A DNA stretch of 44,774 bases from Opitutales bacterium (GCA_030725715.1 JANRFG010000007.1:1-44774), one strand, 5' to 3'; positions 11,597-20,658 are shown, numbered from the stretch's first letter. The notes: generated by a model not told the origin, from the sequence alone. Made by a program: numbers and translations.

Positions 11597-13286
11597 AGAT
11601 GGTCCCGCCGGGAGCGGTCGACTCGACGACGATGTCGCCGCGATGGTCGCGGAGGATGCGCTTCACGATGGCGAGGCCCAGGCCGGTGCCGTCTTCGCGG
11701 CTGGTGAAGAAGGAGTCGAAGATCTTCGGGAGGATCTTGGGGGGGATGCCCGTGCCGGTGTCCGCGATGCGCACGGCGACCACGTCGCCCTGCGGTCCCG
11801 GCTCCACGTTGAGCCGCAGAGCAAGCACACCGCCGCCGGCCATGGCCTGGACGCCGTTCATCATGAGGTTCAGGAAGATCTGCTGGATCTGGCCCGGATT
11901 GCCTTCGACGAGCGGGAGGGCTTCCGCGCACTCGATCTCGACCTTCACGCCGAGCTGCTGGAGCTTGAGGCGCAGCAGCAAGGAGGCGTTCTCGGCGGCC
12001 TGACGCAGGTCGAGGGAGCGGAACGCGCCGGACTGGGCCTTGCTCATGCCGAGCACGCGCGAGACCACGCCTTCCATGTGGGCGATCTTTTCGCGCATGA
12101 CGCCCAGGTCTTCCATCTTCGGGTCGTCGGCGAGCATCCCCTGGGAAAGCGTGTCGGAAAGCAGCTTCATCACCGTGAGCGGGTTACGGATCTCGTGCGC
12201 GACCTCGGCCGAAAGCAGGCCGAGGGCCGTCAGGCGTTCGCTGCGACGCAGGCCCTCCTCGACGGTGAAGACCTTGGCGTAGAGCCTGGCGTTCTGGATC
12301 GAAGAGGCGCCGAACGAAGAGAGCGCCGCGACGAGATGCTTGTCGTCGTCGGAGAAACGATAGGCCCCCATCGCCACGCAGAGCAGGACGCCGAACGTAT
12401 CGTCCTCGTAACGGACCGGCACGGCCAGCAGCGACGAAGAGGCCACCGGCTCGGACAGGCGGGTGAAGAGATGCTCCTCGGTCTTGCCGGCGAGCGGCAC
12501 GACGACCGAGCGTCCGCGGGTGACCACGGTGCCGAGCGAGGTCCGATTGAGCGCGATGCTCGGGGCGAGGGCCGAGGCGCCGAGGTCGCCATCGACGCTG
12601 CGCAGATGCAGCACGTCATCGACGAGGTTATAAGAGGCGCAGGCGCGGGTCCCTAGGAGGGCGCGCGTATGCCGGGCCAGGTCCAGCGAGATACCGGGCT
12701 CGTCGCGCTCGCGGGCGAGGCCCTGGGCGGCGCGCACGAGGGCCTCCAACTGGGCGGCCTTCGAGCGGAGCTGACGGAGGAGCCAGATACGCCCGACGGC
12801 CTTCGAGGCTTCGTTGGTGAGCAGCGAGAGGAAAGCGACGTCCTGTTCGGAGAACGCGTCGAGCCGGTCGGAATCGCAGTTCACGACGCCGATCACGTTC
12901 CCCATGAGTTCCATCGGGACGGCCAGCTCAGAGCGGATGCCTTTGCGGATCTCGACGTAGCGCGGGTCCTTCGAGACGTCGGGGATCCGCTGCGGCTTGG
13001 CGTAGAGGGCGACCCAGCCGGTGATGCCCTGCCCTTGGTCGATGACCTTCCCGATGGAATCGGCGTCGAGGCCGTTGCTGACCTCGATGCGCAACGACCC
13101 GGTGGCGGGCTCGACGAGCGCGATGGACGCGCTGGAAGCACCGAGGGTGCGGACGACCTCCTCGAGGATGAAGTCGAGGGCCTCGCGCGGGTCCTCGGTG
13201 GCGTTGACGAACGCGCCGACCCGGTAAAGGCAGTCCAAGACGCGGGCGTCGCCGGGACGTTCCTGCGCTGGACGGGAGTGAGGCAT
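11568..13286 (-). CDS. Soluble GAF-GAF sensor histidine kinase
   Basis: Without any membrane segment, this 572-residue kinase has two GAF sensory domains (about 30-170 and 190-340). A HisKA dimerisation helix carries the phospho-acceptor His364 in SAEVAHEIRNPLTVMKL. The HATPase domain has an N-box in FLNLMMNGVQAM, G1 in DTGTGIPP and G2 in GTGLGLAIVKRI. The first GAF contains NCDSD-type sequence (VIGVVNCDSDRLDAFS) common in free-standing GAF sensors. It begins 3 bp after the cysE stop, so the two are probably co-transcribed. No response regulator is adjacent; the partner must be elsewhere. The ligand is unknown. Confidence 0.93.
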   Translation of the reverse strand: MPHSRPAQERPGDARVLDCLYRVGAFVNATEDPREALDFILEEVVRTLGASSASIALVEPATGSLRIEVSNGLDADSIGKVIDQGQGITGWVALYAKPQRIPDVSKDPRYVEIRKGIRSELAVPMELMGNVIGVVNCDSDRLDAFSEQDVAFLSLLTNEASKAVGRIWLLRQLRSKAAQLEALVRAAQGLARERDEPGISLDLARHTRALLGTRACASYNLVDDVLHLRSVDGDLGASALAPSIALNRTSLGTVVTRGRSVVVPLAGKTEEHLFTRLSEPVASSSLLAVPVRYEDDTFGVLLCVAMGAYRFSDDDKHLVAALSSFGASSIQNARLYAKVFTVEEGLRRSERLTALGLLSAEVAHEIRNPLTVMKLLSDTLSQGMLADDPKMEDLGVMREKIAHMEGVVSRVLGMSKAQSGAFRSLDLRQAAENASLLLRLKLQQLGVKVEIECAEALPLVEGNPGQIQQIFLNLMMNGVQAMAGGGVLALRLNVEPGPQGDVVAVRIADTGTGIPPKILPKIFDSFFTSREDGTGLGLAIVKRILRDHRGDIVVESTAPGGTIFKFWVPAVK

Positions 13287-13289
13287 GGC

Positions 13290-14096
13290 CTAGAGGGAGT
13301 GGTCCATGTCGAGCGCGGGGGCGTCGACGGTGGTCTGGCCGATCACGACGGCGGGCACGCCGGCCACGCTGGTGTGCGGGGCGACGTCCTTGAGGACCAC
13401 GGAGCCGGCGCCGATCTTGGCGCCTTCGCCGATGGTGATGTTGCCGAGGATCTTCGCGCCGGCGCCGACGAGCACGCCCGAACGGATCTTCGGGTGACGG
13501 TCGCCGCGGGCCTTGCCGGTGCCGCCGAGGGTGACCTCATGCAGGAAGGAGACGTTGTCGGCCACGACGCTGGTCTCGCCGGCGACGAAGCCGGTGGCGT
13601 GGTCGAGGAGGATGCCGACGCCGAAGCGGGCGGCGGGATGGATGTCGACGCCGAGGTGCTCGGAGACGAGCGACTGGAGATGGGTGGCGAGCTCCTTGCG
13701 GCCGGCCTTCCAGAGCGCATGCGCCAGGCGATGCGTCGAGATGGCGTGGAAGCCCTTGTACCAAAGATACGGGATCAAAGCGTGCTCGGTCGCCGGATCG
13801 CGCTCGAGGGTGGCGCGGATGTCCGCGCGCATCTGCGCAAGCACTTCGCGGTCGGAAGCGACGGCCTCGCCGAGGACGCGGAGGACGACGGGCAGGTCCT
13901 GACCGGTGGGCGTGATACGTTCCGCCAGGCGCTGGATGATGCCCTCGCCGAAGCCGGAGCGATCCAGGACATAGCGATGGAGCATCGGGGCCAAGGCCGG
14001 CTCGGCCTGAGCGACGACGGACGCACGAGCCTGCAGCTCCGCCCAGAGGGAAGCTTCATTGGCGCAGACCAAGGCGATGGAACGGGCGTCAGCCAT
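13290..14096 (-). CDS. cysE: Serine O-acetyltransferase CysE
   Basis: Makes O-acetylserine from serine and acetyl-CoA, the carbon skeleton for cysteine. The N-terminal helical domain (LWAELQARASVVAQ, then DPATEHALIPYLWYKGFHAI with the ACDPA/YKGF-like block) precedes the left-handed beta-helix. That helix starts at HRLAHALWKAGRKELA and VDIHPAARFGVGILLDHATGFV (active-site His in DIHP and DHATG), with hexapeptide turns through IGEGAKIGAGSVVLKDV. From the ATG at 14096 the protein has 268 residues; a TTG at 14126 would add ten. metY at 20659 is a plausible downstream user of sulfide in the same branch of metabolism, though it is not linked transcriptionally. Confidence 0.95.
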   Translation of the reverse strand: MADARSIALVCANEASLWAELQARASVVAQAEPALAPMLHRYVLDRSGFGEGIIQRLAERITPTGQDLPVVLRVLGEAVASDREVLAQMRADIRATLERDPATEHALIPYLWYKGFHAISTHRLAHALWKAGRKELATHLQSLVSEHLGVDIHPAARFGVGILLDHATGFVAGETSVVADNVSFLHEVTLGGTGKARGDRHPKIRSGVLVGAGAKILGNITIGEGAKIGAGSVVLKDVAPHTSVAGVPAVVIGQTTVDAPALDMDHSL

Positions 14097-14176
14097 ACGC
14101 AGGATTAATTCGGGGTTTTCGGTCAATTTGGCAACCCATGAGTCAAAACCACGTAAAAAGTCCGTATTTGGACAGT

Positions 14177-14229
14177 TTGGCGAAACCTCTCTCTCGCGTA
14201 GGGGTTGAAAACTGTGGAACGACCCCTAC
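14177..14229 (+). promoter_or_regulatory. Possible promoter and inverted repeat before the redoxin gene
   Basis: TTGGCG (14177-14182) and TAGGGG (14199-14204) are separated by 16 bp and could form a weak promoter. An 8-bp perfect inverted repeat, GTAGGGGT (14198-14205) and ACCCCTAC (14222-14229), brackets a 16-nt loop just downstream. It ends 24 bp before the ATG at 14254. It could be an operator or a 5'-leader hairpin. Confidence 0.35.
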
Positions 14230-14253
14230 AAACCAAGACCTACCCTCCACACC

Positions 14254-14817
14254 ATGCGTATCCTCCCCACCCTCCTCGCCTGCCTCATGGCCGTCGTCTC
14301 GTTCGCTGCTCCCGAAGTCGGCCAGCCGGCTCCGGACTTCACCGGCAAGACCCTCGACGGCAAGACCGTCAGCCTCGCCGACTTCAAGGGCAAGACCGTC
14401 GTCCTCGAATGGTACAACCCCGGCTGCCCTTACGTGAAGAAGTTCTACGAAGGCGGCAAGATGCAGGAATTCCAGAAGGAAGTCGTCGCCTCGGGCGCCG
14501 TCTGGCTCGTCATCAACACCGGCGGCCACAAGCTCGAATCCGCCACCTACTACCCCGGCACCGTCGTCCAGGACGCCAACCAGAGCATCGGCCGCGCGTT
14601 CGACGCCAAGGTGACCCCGCACTGCTTCGTCATCGATGGCAAGGGCACCCTCGTCTACAAGGGCGCGATCGACAGCATCTCCTCCGTCAAGTCGGCTGAC
14701 ATCGAGAAGGCCACCAACTACGTCCTCGCCGCCGTCAAGGCCGTGAAGGAAGGCAAGGCCCCCGAAGTCACCAGCACCAAGCCCTACGGCTGCGGCGTGA
14801 AGTACCAGAAGCTCTGA
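14254..14817 (+). CDS. Exported thioredoxin-fold redoxin (AhpC/TSA-like)
   Basis: A 187-residue protein with a Sec signal peptide (MRILPTLLACLMAVVSFAAP) and a redoxin domain (GQPAPDFTGKTLDGKTVSLADFKGK split over residues 23-47). The active-site position reads NPGCPYVKKF, so it has Cys58 but Val61 instead of the second Cys of CxxC. Other cysteines are C124 (TPHCFVID) and C180 in a C-terminal YGCGVKYQKL motif, which recurs in this redoxin type and could carry the resolving Cys. A peroxiredoxin-like or thiol-transfer role in the periplasm is inferred; a normal disulfide reductase is unlikely. A strong terminator follows. Confidence 0.88.
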   Translation: MRILPTLLACLMAVVSFAAPEVGQPAPDFTGKTLDGKTVSLADFKGKTVVLEWYNPGCPYVKKFYEGGKMQEFQKEVVASGAVWLVINTGGHKLESATYYPGTVVQDANQSIGRAFDAKVTPHCFVIDGKGTLVYKGAIDSISSVKSADIEKATNYVLAAVKAVKEGKAPEVTSTKPYGCGVKYQKL

Positions 14818-14840
14818 GCCGCCAGGCCGGGCACGACCAA

Positions 14841-14865
14841 GGGCGTCCGCAAGGACGCCCTTTTT
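14841..14865 (+). terminator. Rho-independent terminator after the redoxin gene
   Basis: The stem GGGCGTCC (14841-14848) and GGACGCCC (14853-14860) has a GCAA tetraloop and is followed by TTTTT (14861-14865). It lies between the redoxin stop and the convergent alkaline phosphatase. Confidence 0.92.
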
Positions 14866-14885
14866 ATTGGCCATGCGCCCCGCGC

Positions 14886-16268
14886 TCAGGCGACGCCGGT
14901 CGCCTGCAGGATCTTCGCGTGCACCTGGTCATTGCGCAGGTGCGGCGTGAAGAGCTGGGAGCCTGGCCCGCTGGAGCAGAACTCCACCATCTCGCCGGTG
15001 TGATTGTTGCTGGTCCAGCCGATCGAGGTGTACTTCATGAGCGCGGCCGAGAGCGTCTTGGTCGAAGTGATCTTGGCCCGGTCGTCGGCCTTGAACTTGA
15101 GGCCGGTCGCCTGCTCGGCGGCCGCGACGAAGTCCTTCGGGGCGAGCCCCTTGGTCTTCGAGCCCAGCAACTCAAGCGAGGAGGTGAAAGCGGTCATCCG
15201 GTCGAAGGCCGGGGAGGATTCGGAGTAGGAAGGCGCGGACGTGTCGAAGTCTTCGTTGCCGAGTCCGTTGACATTGAAACCGCCGGTGCCGTGGTCGGTC
15301 GTGACGATCAGCAAGGTGTCCGGGTTCTTATCCACGAAGGCGAGGACCGTCGCGATGGCCTCGTCGAAGGCGACCTGGTCGCGGATGGCGGCGGCGCCGT
15401 CGTTGCCGTGGGCGGCGTGGTCGATGCGACCGCCTTCGACCATCAGGAAGAACCCCTCTGGGGCCGAGCTCAGGCGCCGCAGGGCGACCTGGGTCATCTC
15501 GGCGAGCGTGGGCGTCGAGGCCTTGAGTGCGGCCGAGTTCAGGCGGTCGATCTCATAGGGCAGATGGCTCTTGCTGAAAAGGCCCAGCAACGGGGTCTGG
15601 CCGGCGTCGGCCAGGAGCTGGTCGCGGTCGAGGGAGAGGCCGTAGCCGGCCTTACGGTAAGCGGCCTGGAGGTCGGCGTTGAAATACTGCGTACCGCCGC
15701 CGAGGACGACATCGACGCCGCGCTCGAGATACTGGGCGGCGACGGCCTTCTGGTCGGAGCGCTTGGCCACGGTGACGGCGAAGCCGGCCGGAGTCGCGTG
15801 CGTGGCGGTGGCGGTGGTGACGAGGCCGCAGCGCTTCTTGGCGGCGTTCATCTTCTGGACCAAAGTGAGAGGCTTGCGGCCGTCCTGAGTGATGTTCAGC
15901 ACGCCGTTGTCGATGCGCTCGCCGATGCCCCAGCAGCTGGCGGCGGCGGCGGAGTCGGTCACGATGCCGCTGGCGGAGTCGGTCTCGCAGAGCGAGCGGA
16001 CGACCGGGCGTTCGGCATACATCTTCATCCAATGCGACGAACGCTTCTCCGTGCGGGCGAGGTAGGTCTGCGCGGCGGTGAGCACCGAGAAGCACATGCC
16101 GTCCGAGACCATGAAGATGACGTTCTTGGCCTGGCGCTTCGCGGAGTTGGCGGAGGCCTCGCGGCCGTCGGCGCCGAGGGCCCGGGCGGAGCCGGCGCCG
16201 AAGACGAGGCTGCCGAGACCGGCGAACTTCAGGAAGTCACGACGCGAGGAGGAACGGGGCTGGCTCAT
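14886..16268 (-). CDS. Alkaline phosphatase (PhoA family), Tat-exported
   Basis: A phosphomonoesterase of the alkaline phosphatase superfamily, 460 residues. The N-terminus SSSRRDFLKFAGLGSLVFG is a twin-arginine signal, implying folded export. Metal and catalytic residues are visible: Asp56 in VIFMVSDGM, nucleophile Ser106 in TDSAAAAS, a DHAAHGND-like VEGGRIDHAAHGND metal site, and TTDHGTGGFN. The SNNHTGEMVEF segment near the C-terminus carries the last metal-binding His. It stands alone, convergent with the redoxin gene. No Pho box could be identified in the 75-bp gap to thrS. Confidence 0.93.
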   Translation of the reverse strand: MSQPRSSSRRDFLKFAGLGSLVFGAGSARALGADGREASANSAKRQAKNVIFMVSDGMCFSVLTAAQTYLARTEKRSSHWMKMYAERPVVRSLCETDSASGIVTDSAAAASCWGIGERIDNGVLNITQDGRKPLTLVQKMNAAKKRCGLVTTATATHATPAGFAVTVAKRSDQKAVAAQYLERGVDVVLGGGTQYFNADLQAAYRKAGYGLSLDRDQLLADAGQTPLLGLFSKSHLPYEIDRLNSAALKASTPTLAEMTQVALRRLSSAPEGFFLMVEGGRIDHAAHGNDGAAAIRDQVAFDEAIATVLAFVDKNPDTLLIVTTDHGTGGFNVNGLGNEDFDTSAPSYSESSPAFDRMTAFTSSLELLGSKTKGLAPKDFVAAAEQATGLKFKADDRAKITSTKTLSAALMKYTSIGWTSNNHTGEMVEFCSSGPGSQLFTPHLRNDQVHAKILQATGVA

Positions 16269-16343
16269 GGTTCGGGTATAGGCTCAAAGGACCCCGCCGG
16301 GCAACCTCAGTTCCCCGGGGAGTCCGTGAAAACCTCGTGACGG

Positions 16344-18221
16344 TCAGGCCTGGGGGGCGGCCGGAGCAGCCGGGGCCGTCGGGACATGCGCCTTGAGGCG
16401 ACGTTCGGCGACTTCCGCGGACACCAGGGCCACGAATTCAGCCAGGGTCCGGTTGCCTTCGAAGGACTTGTCGGCGCGGGAGCGGACGTTGACCACGCCG
16501 GCTTCCTTCTCCTTGGCGCCCACGACGAGCATGTGCGGGACCTTGGACATCTCGGCGCGGCGGATCTTGGCGCCGAGCTTGTCGGACGAACCGTCGACGC
16601 TGCAGCGGATCTTGGCGGCCGTGAGGACCTCGGCCATGGCTTCGCAATCGGCGTTGAGGTCGTCGTTGAGCGGGATGAGGCGCACCTGCTCGGGCGAGAG
16701 CCAGGTCGGGAAGTCGCCGGCGAAGTGCTCGATCAGGATGCCGACGAAGCGCTCCATCGAACCGAAGGGCGCGCGATGGATCATCACCGGGCGGTGCGGC
16801 TTGTTGTCGGCGCCGTTGTAGGTGAGGTCGAAACGCTCGGGCAGGTTGAAGTCGACCTGCACGGTGCCGAGCTGCCATTCGCGGCCGATGACGTCCTTGA
16901 CGACGAAGTCGATCTTGGGGCCGTAGAACGCGGCTTCGCCGGGCTCCTCGGAGAAGGCGACGCCGAGGGTCGCGGCGGCGCTACGGCAGGCGGCCTCGGC
17001 CTTGTCCCAGTTCTCGGCGGTGCCGGTGTACTTGGTGGAGTCAGGATTACGCAGGCCGACGCGCACGCGGTAGTCATGCAGGCCGAGCGTCTTGAGGACG
17101 ATCTTGACGAGCTCGAGGCAACCGAGGACTTCCGGGAGGACCTGGTCTTCGGTGCAGAAGAGGTGGGCGTCGTCCTGGGTGAAGCCACGGACGCGGGTCA
17201 TGCCGCTCAGCTCCCCGGACTGCTCCCAGCGGTAGACCGTGCCGAATTCGGCGAGGCGCACCGGCAGGTCGCGGTAGGAGTGAGGCTGGGAAGCGTAGAT
17301 GCGGATATGGTGCGGGCAGTTCATCGGCTTCAGCAGGAAGCCCTGCACGGTGCCGTCGGCCAGGCGGTTGGTCAGTTCGCCGCAGCCGCAGCCTTCCTTG
17401 GCGAGCAGCTCCATGGCCTCGCGTTCGACGAGGGGCGGGAACTGGGCGTCCTTGTAGTAAGGAAAGTGGCCGGAGGTGCGGTAAAGGTCGAGGTTGCCGA
17501 TATGCGGCGTGAAGACCTGCTTGTAGCCGGTCTGGAAGAGACGTTCCGAGATGAAGTTCTGGAGCTCCTGGCGGACGATCGCGCCGTTGGGCGTCCAGAG
17601 GATGAGGCCTTGGCCCACCTTCTCGTCGATATGGAAGAGCTTCAGCTCCTTGCCCAGCTTGCGGTGGTCGCGCTTCTTGGCCTCTTCGGCGCGGGCCATG
17701 GCCTGCTCGAGTTCGTCCTTGGTCGCGTAGGCGGTGCCGTAGATGCGCTGGAGCTGCTTGTTCTTCTCGTCGCCGCGATGGTAGGCGCCGGCGATGTGCA
17801 GGAGCTTGAACGCCTTCACCTGGGAGGTGTAGCGGACGTGGGTGCCGGCGCAGAGGTCGACGAACTCGCCGTTCTTATAAAAGGAGATGGTCTCGCCGGC
17901 GGGGATGTCACCGAGGCGGCCGACTTTGTAGGCGTTCTGCCCGCGCTCGAGGAGGAGCTTCTCAGCTTCTTCGCGGGTGCACTCGAAGCGCTCGAACTTC
18001 TGGTTCTCCTTGGAGATGCGGCGCATCTCTTCCTCGATCTTCACCAGGTCTTCGGCCGTGAAGGCGTGGTCGAGGTCGAAGTCGTAGTAGAAGCCGTTGT
18101 CGGTGGGCGGCCCGATGTCCAGCTGGGCCTGGGGGAACAGGCGGAGCACGGCGGCGCCCAGCATGTGGGCGGCGGAGTGACGGATCTCCTCGAGGGGAGT
18201 CATCTGCGGGCGGGAAGACAT
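16344..18221 (-). CDS. thrS: Threonyl-tRNA synthetase lacking the TGS domain
   Basis: Charges tRNA-Thr. The editing domain starts almost at the N-terminus (HSAAHMLGAAVLRLFPQ, then DLCAGTHVRY with its Zn-type His/Cys set), so the usual 60-residue TGS domain is absent. The catalytic core has class II motif 2 (FGTVYRWEQSGELSGMTRVRGF split across the fold), the Zn ligand region PMNCPHHI and motif 3 (HRAPFGSMERFVGILIEH). The anticodon-binding domain follows (VRLIPLNDD to VVGAKEKEAG). An insertion of roughly 25 residues before PMNCPHH contains a CGCG run. The start is the ATG at 18221 (625 aa); a GTG at 18236 is possible. It lies just downstream of cysS. Confidence 0.95.
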   Translation of the reverse strand: MSSRPQMTPLEEIRHSAAHMLGAAVLRLFPQAQLDIGPPTDNGFYYDFDLDHAFTAEDLVKIEEEMRRISKENQKFERFECTREEAEKLLLERGQNAYKVGRLGDIPAGETISFYKNGEFVDLCAGTHVRYTSQVKAFKLLHIAGAYHRGDEKNKQLQRIYGTAYATKDELEQAMARAEEAKKRDHRKLGKELKLFHIDEKVGQGLILWTPNGAIVRQELQNFISERLFQTGYKQVFTPHIGNLDLYRTSGHFPYYKDAQFPPLVEREAMELLAKEGCGCGELTNRLADGTVQGFLLKPMNCPHHIRIYASQPHSYRDLPVRLAEFGTVYRWEQSGELSGMTRVRGFTQDDAHLFCTEDQVLPEVLGCLELVKIVLKTLGLHDYRVRVGLRNPDSTKYTGTAENWDKAEAACRSAAATLGVAFSEEPGEAAFYGPKIDFVVKDVIGREWQLGTVQVDFNLPERFDLTYNGADNKPHRPVMIHRAPFGSMERFVGILIEHFAGDFPTWLSPEQVRLIPLNDDLNADCEAMAEVLTAAKIRCSVDGSSDKLGAKIRRAEMSKVPHMLVVGAKEKEAGVVNVRSRADKSFEGNRTLAEFVALVSAEVAERRLKAHVPTAPAAPAAPQA

Positions 18222-18289
18222 GGCGGAAGACCCCACTCGCTAGGGGTTCCCGAGGCGGAGGGCAAGGACGGAGCAAGCCGCCCTCCCCT

Positions 18290-19720
18290 TCAGGCCTTCT
18301 TCAGATCGTAGCCGTCCTTGCGGTCGAGCATCGTCCAACCGAGCGCGGTCAGGTCCTTGCGAAGCTGGTCGGCGGCGGCGAAATCCTTGGACTGCTTCGC
18401 GGCCCAGCGACGGGCGCCCAGTTCGGCGACCTCGGCCGGGATCGCGACCTCGGCCTTGGCGGCGAAGAGCTGGAGTCCGAGGGCGAAGAGGATCTTGGCG
18501 AGACCGGAGACATCCTGACGGGCCTGTTCGGCCGTCGGTTCGTCCTTCTCGGCGAGCACGGTGAAGACCTGACCGAGGCAACCCGGGATATTCAGGTCGT
18601 CCTGCAGGACTTCCCAGGCCTTGGCGAAGCGACCCCACGAGGTCTGGACTTCCTGCGTCGCGGGGGCGACGAATTCGGCGCGGCTGAAACCGGCGGCGGC
18701 GAGCAGGCGGTCGGCGCCGCGCTCGAGCTTGGCGAGGGCGGAACGGGAATCCTCGACGCCCTTCATGGTGAAGTTGAGCGAGCTGCGATAGTGGCCGGAG
18801 ATCAGCGTGTAGCGGACCTCCATCGGCGAGAAGCCTTTGGCGACGAGTTCGTCGAGGGCGTAGAGGTTGCCCTTGCTCTTGGACATCTTCTCGCCCTCGA
18901 CCATCAGGTGGGCGCTGTGGAACCAGTGCGCGGCGAAGCCCTTCACGCCGGTGGCGCATTCGGACTGGGCGATCTCGTTCTCGTGGTGCGGGAAGCAGAG
19001 GTCGATGCCGCCGCCGTGCAGATCGAACGTGGCGCCGAGGTGCGCGAGCGACATGGCCGAGCACTCGATGTGCCAGCCCGGACGGCCCTCACCCCAAGGA
19101 GACGGCCAGAAGTTGGCGCCGTCCTCGGGCTTACGGGACTTCCAGAGCGCGAAGTCGGAGGCCGACTCGCGTTCGTATTCGTCGGCGTCATTGGCCTCGC
19201 CGGCGGAGTTCTCGGACTGGGTCTCGAGCTTGGAGAAATCGATGTGGTTCAGTTTGCCGTAATCGGCGCAGGTGCAGACCTTGAAGTAGACCGAACCGTC
19301 CTTGGCGACGTAGGCGTGGCCGCGGTCGACCAGGGCCTTGATCATCGCGACCTGCTGCGGGATGTGCTCCACCGCGCTCGGCTCGACATGCGGAGGCAGC
19401 AGACCGAGGGCCTTGCAGTCGGCGTGGAACTTCTCGGTCCAGGTCTTCGTGAAGGCGCCGAGCGTCTGACCGGAGGCCTGGGCCCCGCGGATGGTCTTGT
19501 CGTCGACGTCGGTGATATTGCGGACGTGCTTCACCTTCAGGCCGGCGACCTCGAGGGTGCGACGCAGGACGTCCTGTACGGTGAACGTGCGGAAGTTGCC
19601 GATGTGGGCCGGTCCGTAGACCGTGGGTCCGCAGCAGTACATGCCATAGATGTCGCGGCCGGGCTTCGGGAGCAGCGGCCGCTTCTCGCGGGACATGGTG
19701 TCATGCAGGAACACGGGCAT
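18290..19720 (-). CDS. cysS: Cysteinyl-tRNA synthetase
   Basis: Charges tRNA-Cys; a class I synthetase of 476 residues. Zn/HIGH region: MYCCGPTVYGPAHIGNFRT (HIGH read as HIGN). Other Zn ligands lie in WHIECSAMS and CFPHHENEIAQ, and the KMSKS loop is GEKMSKSKGN. A DALR-type helical anticodon domain is at the C-terminus (DFAAADQLRKDLTALGW). Start at the ATG at 19720. The gap to thrS is about 70 bp, and the two synthetases may be co-transcribed. The GH16 gene lies 53 bp upstream on the same strand. There is no sign of truncation. Confidence 0.96.
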   Translation of the reverse strand: MPVFLHDTMSREKRPLLPKPGRDIYGMYCCGPTVYGPAHIGNFRTFTVQDVLRRTLEVAGLKVKHVRNITDVDDKTIRGAQASGQTLGAFTKTWTEKFHADCKALGLLPPHVEPSAVEHIPQQVAMIKALVDRGHAYVAKDGSVYFKVCTCADYGKLNHIDFSKLETQSENSAGEANDADEYERESASDFALWKSRKPEDGANFWPSPWGEGRPGWHIECSAMSLAHLGATFDLHGGGIDLCFPHHENEIAQSECATGVKGFAAHWFHSAHLMVEGEKMSKSKGNLYALDELVAKGFSPMEVRYTLISGHYRSSLNFTMKGVEDSRSALAKLERGADRLLAAAGFSRAEFVAPATQEVQTSWGRFAKAWEVLQDDLNIPGCLGQVFTVLAEKDEPTAEQARQDVSGLAKILFALGLQLFAAKAEVAIPAEVAELGARRWAAKQSKDFAAADQLRKDLTALGWTMLDRKDGYDLKKA

Positions 19721-19773
19721 AGGCCGTCGAGTTAGCGAACCTTGCCCCCGCTGGGCGAGTCGGAACTACGGCG

Positions 19774-20556
19774 TCACCGCTGGAGCACGCGGACGTAATC
19801 GACCTTCAACTGGGCCGGAAAACGCGTGTCCGCCCCGACCGGACCGCCGAAGCCGCCGCCGACGGCGAGGTTCAGCACCAGGAAATATTTCTGGTCGAAC
19901 GGCGCCGGGAACGGCCCGCCGGACGAACTCCACTCCTTCTGCTCCTGCACCTGGATGCCGTCGACGAACCAGCGGAACACGTCCCGCTCCCACTCGAGGG
20001 CGAAGACGTGGAAGCCGTCGGTGAAGTCGCCCTTCGGCAGGCGATACGGCTTCCCCTTGTGGACATTCTTCGGCCAGGGCGCGCCGTAATGCAGCGTCCC
20101 GTGGACCTGCTCGGGCTCGTGGCCCTTGAACTCCATGATGTCGATCTCCCCGCTGGCGGCCCAGCCGCCGTATTTCTCCTCGGAAGGCAGCATCCAGAAA
20201 GCGGGCCACAGCCCCTTCCCTGCCGGCAACTGGGCCGACATCTCGAAACGTCCGTAGAGCCAGTCGGCACGCCGCTTGGTCCGGATACGCGCGGAGGAGT
20301 AATCCTTGAGCACGCCGGCGATGTTCAGCTTCTCCTTGCGGGCTTCGATGACGAGGTGGCCGCCTTCGACCCGCAGGTTCTGCGGGCGATCCAGATAATA
20401 CTGGAGTTCGTTGTTGCCGCCCCCATGGCCGTTCTCCTCGACCGACCACTTCGTCCAGTCGAGTTCTTGGCCGTTGAAATCATCGCGCCAGACCTCGCGC
20501 CATTCGGCGGCCAGGATGGCCGTGGGCAGGAGCAGCAGCAGGCCGGGGAGACGCAT
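19774..20556 (-). CDS. Secreted glycoside hydrolase family 16 (beta-glucanase/laminarinase-type)
   Basis: A 260-residue endo-hydrolase of beta-1,3 or mixed glucans. A signal peptide (MRLPGLLLLLPTAILAAEW) leads straight into the jelly-roll fold: DDFNGQELDWTKWS, then a product-facing NNELQYYLDRPQNLRVEGG. The catalytic motif is GEIDIMEFKG with nucleophile E137, assisting D139 and acid/base E142. The HGTLHYG strand and the FHVFALEWERDVFRWFVDG block are typical. There is no carbohydrate-binding module. It is located next to cysS without functional link, and no polysaccharide utilisation cluster surrounds it. Substrate specificity beyond GH16 is inferred. Confidence 0.95.
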   Translation of the reverse strand: MRLPGLLLLLPTAILAAEWREVWRDDFNGQELDWTKWSVEENGHGGGNNELQYYLDRPQNLRVEGGHLVIEARKEKLNIAGVLKDYSSARIRTKRRADWLYGRFEMSAQLPAGKGLWPAFWMLPSEEKYGGWAASGEIDIMEFKGHEPEQVHGTLHYGAPWPKNVHKGKPYRLPKGDFTDGFHVFALEWERDVFRWFVDGIQVQEQKEWSSSGGPFPAPFDQKYFLVLNLAVGGGFGGPVGADTRFPAQLKVDYVRVLQR

Positions 20557-20658
20557 GCAGGATGATGCCCCTCCCGGCCCGGCTTCCTCAAGGTCATAAA
20601 CGGGCTTCCGGCTTGTTACCCGGGCGGAAAACCACGATAACCCTTCCCACTCACCCCC

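Noticed and set aside
16386-18311. 641-residue plus frame opposite thrS
   Set aside because: Shadow of thrS with biased composition.
20557-20658. SAM riboswitch upstream of metY
   Set aside because: I could not find the conserved SAM-I, SAM-II or SAH core elements in the 102-bp gap.
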